This document shows positions 1 to 5,441 of a DNA stretch of 5,812 nucleotides, one piece after another. The position numbers were made by a program, and so were the translations under genes. Source of the DNA: Chloroflexota bacterium. Lineage in GTDB: Bacteria > Chloroflexota > Dehalococcoidia > Lucifugimonadales > JAPUKM01. The stretch lies in NCBI GenBank assembly GCA_027295645.1, contig JAPUKM010000123.1:1-5812 (forward strand), read 5' to 3'. The stretch's first letter is position 1, and each line of letters starts with the position of its first letter. The notes beneath the pieces were generated by a model that saw nothing but the letters and a program-made list of their open reading frames with translations, did no database searches and was not told the DNA's origin.

Positions 1-15
1 TCTACTTACCGAAAG

Positions 16-65
16 GCCAGATCTGGCAAGTTCCACCGGTGTCTCACCTCGCCAGGGGTACCTGG
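16..65. repeat. Cluster of three short palindromes
   Basis: Three perfect dyads sit within 50 bases: GCCAGATCTGGC (16-27, 12-bp palindrome), CACCGGTG (34-41, 8-bp palindrome) and CCAGG-GGTA-CCTGG (52-65, 5-bp stem with a 4-base loop). They lie in non-coding sequence at the left edge. They could be protein-binding dyads, part of a structured RNA, or remnants of a repeat. Nothing in the sequence decides between these. Confidence 0.35.
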
Positions 66-269
66 TAGACTCGAACCCCGGTAGTTAAACTCTAGGATTC
101 CCATAGCCCATTAATAAATTGAGCAAGAGCTTCGCCTATGCTCGCGCGGACTCGGCATTCCTCGCATTATCACGATGGGCGCCACGACTCTTGGATAGTG
201 GAGCAATCGGAAAGGCCAAAATATCCCAAGCTAGTCTAGGCCCTGGCGCTGCGACATACAATAACAAGC

Positions 270-312
270 GAGCCTGTCGAACCATACGAGTGGAGTGGAG
301 TAGGGGTATGGT
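270..312 (+). repeat. Dispersed-repeat-like motif with inverted repeat and GAGTG tandem
   Basis: The segment starts with GAGCCTGTCGAACCAT (270-285), a motif I recall as part of a common intergenic repeat in Chloroflexota and some other bacterial genomes. ACCATAC (281-287) pairs perfectly with GTATGGT (306-312). The 18-base loop begins with three head-to-tail 5-mers, GAGTG-GAGTG-GAGTA (288-302). The structure is visible in the sequence. The repeat-family identity is from memory and needs a genome-wide count. Confidence 0.4.
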
Positions 313-314
313 CT

Positions 315-362
315 TAGATTCTTGGCTTCACTCAGAATGACATACGCTGGCTGTCATTCTGA
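315..362 (+). repeat. Inverted repeat of TCAGAATGACA, REP/MITE-like intergenic element
   Basis: TCAGAATGACA (332-342) and TGTCATTCTGA (352-362) form a perfect 11-bp inverted repeat with a 9-base loop. The left arm is preceded by AGATTCTTGGCTTCAC (316-331). Together they resemble the widespread intergenic repeat of the form AGATTCTTCGGCTTC...CTCAGAATGACA, which I recall from Dehalococcoidia/SAR202-type and other environmental genomes. No T-tract follows the right arm, so it is not a classical intrinsic terminator. The palindromic form suggests a small mobile or REP-like unit, or two oppositely oriented copies of the same motif. Confidence 0.5.
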
Positions 363-379
363 TGTCTTCAACGCAACCC

Positions 380-405
380 GGGGGAAAAGGCCCACCATTT
401 CCCCC
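380..405. repeat. GGGGGAAA/TTTCCCCC hairpin upstream of the promoter
   Basis: GGGGGAAA (380-387) and TTTCCCCC (398-405) form a perfect 8-bp stem with a 10-base loop (388-397). It sits just upstream of the aminotransferase promoter, ending 32 bp before its -10 hexamer. Neither side has a following T-run, so it is a poor intrinsic terminator. It could block read-through from the left or be a regulatory dyad. Confidence 0.4.
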
Positions 406-434
406 ATTCCCTGCCTGCGTCTGTCCCGTAGAGG

Positions 435-443
435 TGATACAAT
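435..443 (+). promoter_or_regulatory. Extended -10 promoter of the aminotransferase-serA operon
   Basis: TG-A-TACAAT is an extended -10 element (TGn followed by TACAAT at 438-443, one mismatch to TATAAT). It predicts transcription starting near 450 and a short leader of roughly 25-30 bases before the ATG at 477. The hexamer at the expected -35 position (CTGCGT, 415-420) is poor, which fits an extended -10 promoter. GTGA/TCAC (434-437 and 444-447) flanks the -10, and CTGCGT/ACGCAG (415-420 and 453-458) forms a wider 6-bp inverted repeat around it, a possible operator. The leader is too short for a riboswitch. Confidence 0.45.
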
Positions 444-476
444 TCACAATACACGCAGCGTAGAGGGGGGAGAGCC

Positions 477-1583
477 ATGATAAATCTTCGCATTCCGGGC
501 CCAACGCCGATTCCCGAGCAGGTGCTGGAGGCCTCCAGCCGCCAGATGATCAACCACCGCGGCCCGGAGTTCAAGGAGATCCTCCTCCGCACCACCAAGC
601 AGCTTCAGGAGCTGTTCGTCACCACAAACGACCTCCTGATTCTCACCGCCTCCGGCACCGGCGCCATGGAGGCCGCCGTGGTCAACACACTATCGCCGGG
701 AGACCGGGTGCTGGTCATCTCCATCGGCGTGTTCGGAGAGCGGCTCGCCCAACTTCCGAGGACCTACGGGGCGGACGTCCAGGTGCTGTCGGTGGAGTAC
801 GGCAAGGCTGTCGACCCGGAGGAGGTGCGCAAGGCGCTCCAGGCGGACCCCGCCATCAAGACTGTGCTCATCACCCACAACGAGACCTCCACCGGAGTGA
901 CCAACGACCTGGAGTCCGTGGCCAAAATTGTCAAGGGTGAGTTCGACAAGCTGCTTATCGTGGACGCCGTCAGCAGCATCGGCTCCATCGCCTGTCCCGT
1001 GGACGAATGGAAGCTGGATGTGGTGGCCAGCGGCTCTCAGAAGGGCTGGATGTCGCCGCCGGGGCTGGCGTTCGTCAGCATGAGCCCAACGGCCTGGCGG
1101 GCGTCCGAGAAGGCCACCATGCCGCGCTTCTACTTTGACCTGGCCGCGGCCAAGAAATACCTGGAGCGGGGCCAGAACCCCTGGACGCCCGCGATCTCTG
1201 TCTTCTACGCCCTGGACGCCGCGCTGCCGATGATGCTGGAAGAGGGCCTTCAAAATATCTTCGACCGCCACGCCCGCCTTGCCCGGATGGCCCGCGACGG
1301 TGCGAAAGAGCTGGGGCTGACCCTCTTCGCCGACGAGGCGGTGGCCTCCAACACGGTGACCTCGGTCAATGCCCCCGAGGGCGTCGACGTCGCACAGCTT
1401 CTGAACCTCCTGAGGACCGAGTACGACGTGGTACTGGCAGGCGGCCAGGGCAGCATGCAGGGATCGCTCTTCCGCTTCGGGCACCTGGGCTACTGCTCGG
1501 AAGAGGATATCGAGCAGTGTCTTGACGCCCTGAAGTCCGCGCTCCCCAGGGTCGGCTATACGTTCGCCCACGCAAAGGCCTAG
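477..1583 (+). CDS. Class V PLP-dependent aminotransferase (alanine-glyoxylate / serine-pyruvate family), probable serine-pathway transaminase
   Basis: This is a cytosolic fold-type I PLP enzyme of 368 residues, about the usual length for the alanine-glyoxylate/serine-pyruvate branch of class V aminotransferases. Visible signatures are the N-terminal PGPTPIP (8-14), NHRG (26-29), the cofactor phosphate loop ASGTGAMEA (58-66), HNETSTG (134-140), the PLP-ring aspartate D163 in VDAVSS, the Schiff-base lysine K189 in SGSQKGW, TP at 237-238 before the substrate region, and R333 in FRFGHLG, which matches the carboxylate-binding arginine of the family. The ATG is preceded by a purine-rich ribosome binding site (464-474). 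It is the first gene of the operon, with serA starting 8 bp after its stop. Known enzymes of this branch use alanine, serine or aspartate with glyoxylate or pyruvate, and some archaeal class V enzymes also form phosphoserine. The serA context favours conversion of 3-phosphohydroxypyruvate plus an amino donor to phosphoserine. It is not a SerC-type sequence that I recognise, so exact substrates remain open. Confidence 0.9.
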   Translation: MINLRIPGPTPIPEQVLEASSRQMINHRGPEFKEILLRTTKQLQELFVTTNDLLILTASGTGAMEAAVVNTLSPGDRVLVISIGVFGERLAQLPRTYGADVQVLSVEYGKAVDPEEVRKALQADPAIKTVLITHNETSTGVTNDLESVAKIVKGEFDKLLIVDAVSSIGSIACPVDEWKLDVVASGSQKGWMSPPGLAFVSMSPTAWRASEKATMPRFYFDLAAAKKYLERGQNPWTPAISVFYALDAALPMMLEEGLQNIFDRHARLARMARDGAKELGLTLFADEAVASNTVTSVNAPEGVDVAQLLNLLRTEYDVVLAGGQGSMQGSLFRFGHLGYCSEEDIEQCLDALKSALPRVGYTFAHAKA

Positions 1584-1587
1584 AGGT
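1582..1587 (+). promoter_or_regulatory. serA ribosome binding site overlapping the upstream stop codon
   Basis: AGAGGT lies 4 bases before the serA ATG and includes the last two bases of the aminotransferase TAG stop. Ribosomes finishing the first gene therefore stop on the serA binding site, which suggests translational coupling and coordinated output of the two enzymes. Confidence 0.55.
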
Positions 1588-1591
1588 ACCG

Positions 1592-3169
1592 ATGCCGCGA
1601 GTGCTCGTCGCCGACCCCATAGCCCAGGAGGGCATCGACCTCCTGAAGAACACCGTCGACGTGGAGGTGCGTACCAAGCTGCCCCTCGCGGAGCTCATCG
1701 GCATCGTGCCTGAGTACGATGGCCTGGTAGTGCGCAGCGAGACCAAGGTCACCGGCGAGGTGATCGCGGCGGGCAAGCGGCTCCAGGTGATCGGCCGGGC
1801 CGGCGTTGGCGTGGACAACATCGACCTGGAGGCGGCGACCCTCCATGGGATCACGGTGGTCAACGCACCCATGGGCAACACCATAGCGGCCACGGAGCAC
1901 GCCATCGCCATGCTGCTGGCCCTGGCCAGGCACATCCCACAGGCCGACTCATCCCTCAAGGGCGGTGAGTGGCGTCGGGCCGATTTCATGGGCACCGAGG
2001 TGCGCAATAAGACGCTGGGGATAGTCGGCCTGGGACGCGTCGGCTCCGAGGTGGCGCGGAGGGCGGCCGCCTTCAGCATGCGCCTGCTCGGATACGACCC
2101 CTTTATATCGCCCGAATACGCCCGCCACCTGGGGGTGGAGCTGGTCTCCCTGGCCAGGCTGTTCAAGGAGTCCGACTTCATCACGCTGCACACCCCAATG
2201 ACGGAGGCCACCAGGCACCTGATAGGCCGGCGGGAGATGGCGAAGATGAAGCCGGACGTCCGGCTGATCAACGTCGCCAGGGGAGGGCTGATCGATGAGA
2301 CGGCCCTGCTCGCGGCGCTGGAGGACGGCACCATAGCCGGCGCGGCGCTGGATGTCTTCTCAAAGGAGCCGCCCGGAGAGTCGCCGTTGCTGCAGCACCC
2401 ACGGGTCGTTGCCACGCCCCATCTGGGCGCCTCCACGGTCGAGGCCCAGGCGGAGGTGTCCTGCGAGGTCGCTGGGCAGGTGCTGGATGTCCTGGCGGGC
2501 CGACCGGCCAGATCAACGGTCAACATGCCGTTCATGCCGCCGGAGGTCCACGCCGTGGTCGCCCCGTACCTGGAGACGGCCGGCATCGTCGGCAAGATAG
2601 CGGTCCAGCTCTCCGAGGGCCAGTTTGACTCCCTCACCCTCCGCTACCAGGGCGAGATCGCCAACCACGACACGTCCATGCTCAAGGCCGCCACTCTGGT
2701 GGGTCTCCTGGGCCCGGTCACGGAGGAGCGGCTCAACCTGGTCAACGCGGGCGTTATCGCCAGCCAGAGAGGGCTGCGGGTCGTCGAGGAGAAGGACCCC
2801 AGCCCCGGCGAGTACGCCTCGCTGATCACCGTGGAGCTACGCACATCCGAGGGGGAGACGTCCATCGGCGGCACCCTGCTACGCAGCGACACGCACATCG
2901 TCCAGGTGAACGGCAACTGGCTGGACATGGTCCCCCAGGGGGCCTACCTGCTGTTCATAGAGCACCAGGACCGGCCCGGCATGATCGGCGCGCTGGGGAC
3001 CATCACCGGCAACAACGACATCAACATAAGCTTCATGGCCGTGGGACGGCAGGCACCCCGCGGCAATGCCGTGATGGTGGTGGGACTGGACGACCCGATG
3101 CCGGACGAAGCGCTGGCAGAGGTCAAGACAACCCTCCACATCGCCACCGCCAAGCTGGTCAAGCTGTAG
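1592..3169 (+). CDS. serA: D-3-phosphoglycerate dehydrogenase (long, ACT-domain form)
   Basis: SerA catalyses NAD-dependent oxidation of 3-phosphoglycerate to 3-phosphohydroxypyruvate, the committed step of phosphorylated serine synthesis, in the cytosol. At 525 residues it is the long type with three regions. The catalytic and nucleotide-binding core (about 1-310) has GRAGVGVDNID (68-78), the Rossmann loop G146-L-G-R-V-G151, and D169 in GYDP as the NAD-selecting acid. The catalytic triad is R230 (NVARGG), E259 (DVFSKEP) and H277 (TPHLGAS). An intervening, allosteric-substrate-binding-type domain spans about 315-450. A C-terminal ACT domain (about 452-525) begins LLFIEHQDRPGMIGALG, the usual serine-binding regulatory module, so feedback inhibition by serine is likely. 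The ATG has a binding site within the upstream stop. All expected catalytic residues are present and there is no sign of frameshift. Its last eight codons and stop recur in altered form in the following spacer. Function assignment is secure; the regulation is inferred from the domain. Confidence 0.97.
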   Translation: MPRVLVADPIAQEGIDLLKNTVDVEVRTKLPLAELIGIVPEYDGLVVRSETKVTGEVIAAGKRLQVIGRAGVGVDNIDLEAATLHGITVVNAPMGNTIAATEHAIAMLLALARHIPQADSSLKGGEWRRADFMGTEVRNKTLGIVGLGRVGSEVARRAAAFSMRLLGYDPFISPEYARHLGVELVSLARLFKESDFITLHTPMTEATRHLIGRREMAKMKPDVRLINVARGGLIDETALLAALEDGTIAGAALDVFSKEPPGESPLLQHPRVVATPHLGASTVEAQAEVSCEVAGQVLDVLAGRPARSTVNMPFMPPEVHAVVAPYLETAGIVGKIAVQLSEGQFDSLTLRYQGEIANHDTSMLKAATLVGLLGPVTEERLNLVNAGVIASQRGLRVVEEKDPSPGEYASLITVELRTSEGETSIGGTLLRSDTHIVQVNGNWLDMVPQGAYLLFIEHQDRPGMIGALGTITGNNDINISFMAVGRQAPRGNAVMVVGLDDPMPDEALAEVKTTLHIATAKLVKL

Positions 3170-3207
3170 GGGCGGAGCCACCGCCCGGCTGGTCAAGCCG
3201 TAAGGGG
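3143..3207 (+). repeat. Imperfect 34-bp-period duplication of the serA 3' end
   Basis: The last codons of serA with stop and following Gs (3143-3172) recur at 3177-3207 with three substitutions and one inserted A. The first copy reads ATAKLVKL-stop. The second, one base out of serA frame, would read ATARLVKP-stop and lies in the spacer. In the second copy CGGCT (3186-3190) and AGCCG (3196-3200) form a perfect 5-bp stem around GGTCA. In the first copy the matching inner A-T pair (3153/3165) is replaced by G-C (3187/3199), so pairing is kept. Confidence 0.75.
3170..3200 (+). other. Two adjacent small hairpins in the serA-SDR spacer
   Basis: GGGCGG (3170-3175) pairs with CCGCCC (3181-3186) around a 5-base loop AGCCA. 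The next stem, CGGCT/AGCCG (3186-3190 and 3196-3200), follows at once, sharing base 3186, so the two are nearly stackable. No T-run follows. This could stabilise the mRNA end or tune expression of the downstream SDR rather than terminate transcription. The SDR ribosome binding site (AGGGGAG, 3203-3209) lies immediately after. Confidence 0.4.
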
Positions 3208-3214
3208 AGAAACC

Positions 3215-4096
3215 ATGGCGGACGGACCACTTGCGGGCAAGGTTGCTATCGTAACGGGTGCCGGGAGCACCATCGGCATAGGCCGCGTCATGACGCTGGC
3301 CCTGGTGGGAGCCGGGGCGCGCGTGACGATGACGGACATCAACAAGGAGACGCTGGAGGAGAGCGCGAACGTCGCCCGTGAGATCGGTGGCGACGACTCC
3401 GTCCTGGAGGTGGTCGCGGACGTCTCCGACCCGGACGACGCCGAGATGACGGTGAGCAGGACGGTCTCCGAGCTGGGAGGCCTCCACATCCTGGTGAACA
3501 ACGCCGGTACAAACCCGCTGAACCTCGGCTTCAGCTCGGCTCTTCGGGACAGCTTCTGGGAGACCTCGCCAGAGGCCTGGAGCAAGGTGGTGGCCGTCAA
3601 CTTCGGGGGGCCGTTCTTCATGGCCCGTGCAGCGGTCGGACACCTGATGGCGCAGGGGTGGGGGCGCATCATCGGCGTCACCACAAGCGTCGACACCATG
3701 ATACGAAAGGGACTGTTCCCCTATGGACCGTCCAAGGCGGGACATGAGGCGCTGGTCGCCATCATGGCGCAGGAGCTTGAGGGCACCGGCGTGACGGCGA
3801 ACGTCCTTGTCCCCGGAGGGCAGGCCAACACCAACCTGCTTCCGTCAGACCCGGAGCTCGACAGGAGCGCGCTCATACAGCCGGAGGTGATGCAGTCGCC
3901 GGTCGTCTGGCTTGCTTCGGACGCCTCTGACGGCATCAACGGCCTGCGCTTCATCGCCCAGCGGTGGGACGAGAGCCTGCCGATCGAGCAGCGGATCGAA
4001 AAGGCGAGCGCACCGGTCGCCTGGCCGCAGCTTGGCAGCCAGGCCGTCCAGCCTGACCTTACTACTCTTCCAGAAGGTGGAATACCAGGCCGGTAG
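3215..4096 (+). CDS. SDR-family NAD(P)-dependent oxidoreductase, substrate unknown
   Basis: This 293-residue protein has a classical short-chain dehydrogenase core (about 7-250) plus a C-terminal tail. Visible motifs are the cofactor loop TGAGSTIGIG (14-23), D41 at the end of the second strand (TDI), which favours NAD over NADP, NNAG (95-98), N129 (AVNFGG), and the catalytic pair Y170/K174 in YGPSK. T157 and S158 lie 13 and 12 residues before the tyrosine, so either could fill the catalytic serine position. PGGQANTN (200-207) follows strand six. The glycine loop has two more residues between TG and GIG than the usual TGxxxGxG. The ATG has a good binding site (AGGGGAG, 3203-3209) 45 bp after serA, so it is probably the third operon gene. 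The last 11 residues and stop overlap the convergent DUF1015 gene. Reaction and substrate cannot be read from the sequence; a role in hydroxyacid or serine metabolism is only suggested by position. Confidence 0.88.
   Translation: MADGPLAGKVAIVTGAGSTIGIGRVMTLALVGAGARVTMTDINKETLEESANVAREIGGDDSVLEVVADVSDPDDAEMTVSRTVSELGGLHILVNNAGTNPLNLGFSSALRDSFWETSPEAWSKVVAVNFGGPFFMARAAVGHLMAQGWGRIIGVTTSVDTMIRKGLFPYGPSKAGHEALVAIMAQELEGTGVTANVLVPGGQANTNLLPSDPELDRSALIQPEVMQSPVVWLASDASDGINGLRFIAQRWDESLPIEQRIEKASAPVAWPQLGSQAVQPDLTTLPEGGIPGR
4062..4096. other. 35-bp tail-to-tail overlap of the SDR and DUF1015 genes
   Basis: The SDR stop (TAG, 4094-4096) lies inside the DUF1015 gene, and the DUF1015 stop (TAG on the minus strand, 4062-4064) lies inside the SDR gene. 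SDR residues 283-293 are encoded antisense to the end of DUF1015. DUF1015 ends with its conserved PTGLVFHLL block, so its end is the ancestral one and the SDR tail has probably extended into it. No bidirectional terminator fits between the two genes. Confidence 0.8.
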
Positions 4097-5390
4097 GTAT
4101 CTTGGGATAGAAGTAGGTTGACTTCGGGGGCAGCCGCACGCCCGCCGAGACCAGCGTCTCAAACAGGTCCATGGGCATGGGCCGGAGGAAGAAGGCCAAC
4201 TGCTGCTCCCCACCGGACACCCGCTCCCAGGCCTCGCGGGGATCGTGGGTGTACGAAATGTGCCGCTCGGCCTCCGAGCCCAGCACCCGGTTCAGCACCT
4301 CCTGGTGCAAAGCATGACCCTCAAAGCGGCGCAACGCCTCAGCCGCGGAGGCGGCTCCTCCGACGCCCTCCTCCGCCGGCAGCGACAGCATCAGCGGAGC
4401 CTCGTCACCAGGCCCCAGCAGCCCCAGGACAGGCGTCGTCTCGCTGTGCCTGGCCACCGCGCTCTCCAGCGCCTCCGCACTGGCGGGCGGCTCGGGAAAC
4501 GGCGTTGCCCGGAACACCTCCAGCAGGCGGCTGCGCAGGGTCGCCAACGTGGACAGGGCCAGGCCGCCCACCATGCGGTGATAGGACTGCACCAGCAGCC
4601 CCGGGTCGGCGAAGTCGATGAGTGCCATCATCACGTAGTTGCACGCCTCTTCACCAGACCAGCTTCCGGCCTGGTCACGAAGCCGGTCCCGATACGTCAG
4701 GGCGGTCTCGTACCGGTGGTGGCCGTCGGCGATGAACAGGGGGGCATCCCGCAGCTCATCGCGCACGGCATCGATAAGATCGGGGCCATCGGCCACCCAT
4801 AGGGTCAGGTGCTGGTCACGCTCATAGGCGCCGTCGAACACCGGGGGCCGCTTGGCGACATCCTGAATAGCGGCGGCTATCCGCCGCTCCGGCCCCTGGC
4901 GATACAGGACCATCACCGGACTGAAGTTGGCCCGGCTCGCCTCCATGAGGGCCAGCCGGTCGGCCTTATCGGCGGACCGGGTCTCCTCGTGGGGCAGCAC
5001 GATGCCACGGTCAAGCTCCTCCAGGCGGACCCTGGCCCCGATGCCCCAGCGCTCCATGGTGCGGCCCCTGCCATCAGAGAACCGGTGACGGTGGAGGTAC
5101 AGGCTGGGGCCGGGCTCCTTCGCCAACACACCCTCCCACTGCCAGGAGGCGAACGCCTCAGCGGCACGGGTGTAGATACTGGAGCCGCCGCTGTCCTCCT
5201 CAAGCGCCATGCCCCGCTCCAGGCGCACGGCGTTGTAGGGGGTCCGGCGGTGCAGCTCCCGCTGGAGCTCCTCCGGGATTATGTCGAAGGGTGGACACAG
5301 CACATCGCTCAGCGACCCGACCACATCGGGGGAGTAGCGAAGGCCTGCGAATGGACGGACATCTGCCACGGTGGAGATCAGTATACTCAC
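4062..5390 (-). CDS. DUF1015 family protein (COG4198-type), candidate serine kinase
   Basis: This 442-residue soluble protein matches the DUF1015 family across its length. Conserved blocks are RPFAGLRY (12-19), CPPFDII (32-38), NAVRLE (53-58), PHEET (133-137), the central ADGHHRYETA (221-230) and the near-invariant C-terminal PPKSTYFYPKIPTGLV (421-436). No signal peptide or membrane segment is seen. The start is GTG (complement 5388-5390) with only a weak AGCAGGG upstream. A second GTG at codon 8 (complement 5367-5369) is an alternative, still before the first conserved block. Family members are often annotated only as conserved hypothetical. The DGHHR block resembles the signature of ParB/sulfiredoxin-fold free serine kinases, and such genes often sit beside serA and a class V aminotransferase, as here. 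I therefore infer a link to serine/phosphoserine interconversion, and I vaguely recall reports of serine kinase activity in the family but cannot verify them. Family membership is secure; the activity is a hypothesis. Confidence 0.92.
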   Translation of the reverse strand: MSILISTVADVRPFAGLRYSPDVVGSLSDVLCPPFDIIPEELQRELHRRTPYNAVRLERGMALEEDSGGSSIYTRAAEAFASWQWEGVLAKEPGPSLYLHRHRFSDGRGRTMERWGIGARVRLEELDRGIVLPHEETRSADKADRLALMEASRANFSPVMVLYRQGPERRIAAAIQDVAKRPPVFDGAYERDQHLTLWVADGPDLIDAVRDELRDAPLFIADGHHRYETALTYRDRLRDQAGSWSGEEACNYVMMALIDFADPGLLVQSYHRMVGGLALSTLATLRSRLLEVFRATPFPEPPASAEALESAVARHSETTPVLGLLGPGDEAPLMLSLPAEEGVGGAASAAEALRRFEGHALHQEVLNRVLGSEAERHISYTHDPREAWERVSGGEQQLAFFLRPMPMDLFETLVSAGVRLPPKSTYFYPKIPTGLVFHLLEE

Positions 5391-5441
5391 TGCGGTTGTG
5401 CCCTGCTATACTCTGGCACAGAAAGAGACCGGATACTACGC
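5391..5441. promoter_or_regulatory. Divergent intergenic spacer between DUF1015 and ligA
   Basis: This 51-bp spacer must hold the start signals of both genes. On the plus strand TG-C-TATACT (5404-5412) is a good extended -10 for ligA, predicting a start near 5418-5420 and a leader of about 22-24 bases. No convincing -35 is seen. For the minus strand only a weak TATAGC-like element overlaps the same site. ATACT occurs at 5383, 5408 and 5433, exactly 25 bp apart; the first copy is within the DUF1015 gene. Confidence 0.45.

Larger units (their letters stand above)
1..476. other. Gene-free leader region upstream of the serine operon
   Basis: I see no convincing gene here. By hand count GC is about 52% over 1-360, clearly below the genes to the right, many of whose lines exceed 65%. 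The only sizeable plus-strand frame (119-340, TTG start, 73 codons) has no ribosome binding site, no recognisable domain, and runs through two repeat motifs, so I treat it as noncoding. The stretch holds three short palindromes (16-65), a repeat motif GAGCCTGTCGAACCAT (270-285), a 7-bp inverted repeat around a GAGTG tandem (281-312), an 11-bp inverted repeat (332-362), an 8-bp hairpin (380-405) and the promoter of the aminotransferase gene. What lies further left is unknown, so part of it may be the decayed end of an upstream feature. Confidence 0.6.

Noticed and set aside
50..90. A tRNA T-arm-like string (GGTTCGAGTC) on the minus strand
   Set aside because: The bases flanking the putative loop pair poorly, and no acceptor stem, anticodon arm or CCA end fits around it.
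60..115. A 5S-rRNA-like string (ACCTGG...CGAACCCCGG-AGTTAAAC...) on the plus strand
   Set aside because: The CGAAC and AGTTAA words recall 5S helix III, but the strongly conserved GCGCCGATGGTA block that should follow is absent and no closing terminal helix can be drawn.
119..340. A 73-codon plus-strand frame starting with TTG
   Set aside because: It has no ribosome binding site and no recognisable domain, and it is built from repeat motifs and ends within the inverted repeat.
332..405. Intrinsic terminators at the two leader hairpins
   Set aside because: Neither stem is followed by a T-run on either strand, so I list them as repeats and not as terminators.
690..1571. A long open minus-strand frame (293 codons) opposite the aminotransferase
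   Set aside because: It is antisense to a clear enzyme gene; long antisense frames are expected in GC-rich codon use, and its translation is low-complexity and resembles no family.
1366..2637. A 423-codon minus-strand frame opposite serA and the end of the aminotransferase
   Set aside because: Its product is rich in Ser, Arg, Pro and Thr with no domain, typical of a shadow of GC-rich coding sequence, while serA on the other strand has every catalytic motif.
2879..3745. A 288-codon minus-strand frame across the serA-SDR junction
   Set aside because: It spans the opposite strand of two confirmed genes, has no start signal, and its composition is His/Val/Asp-rich without a motif.
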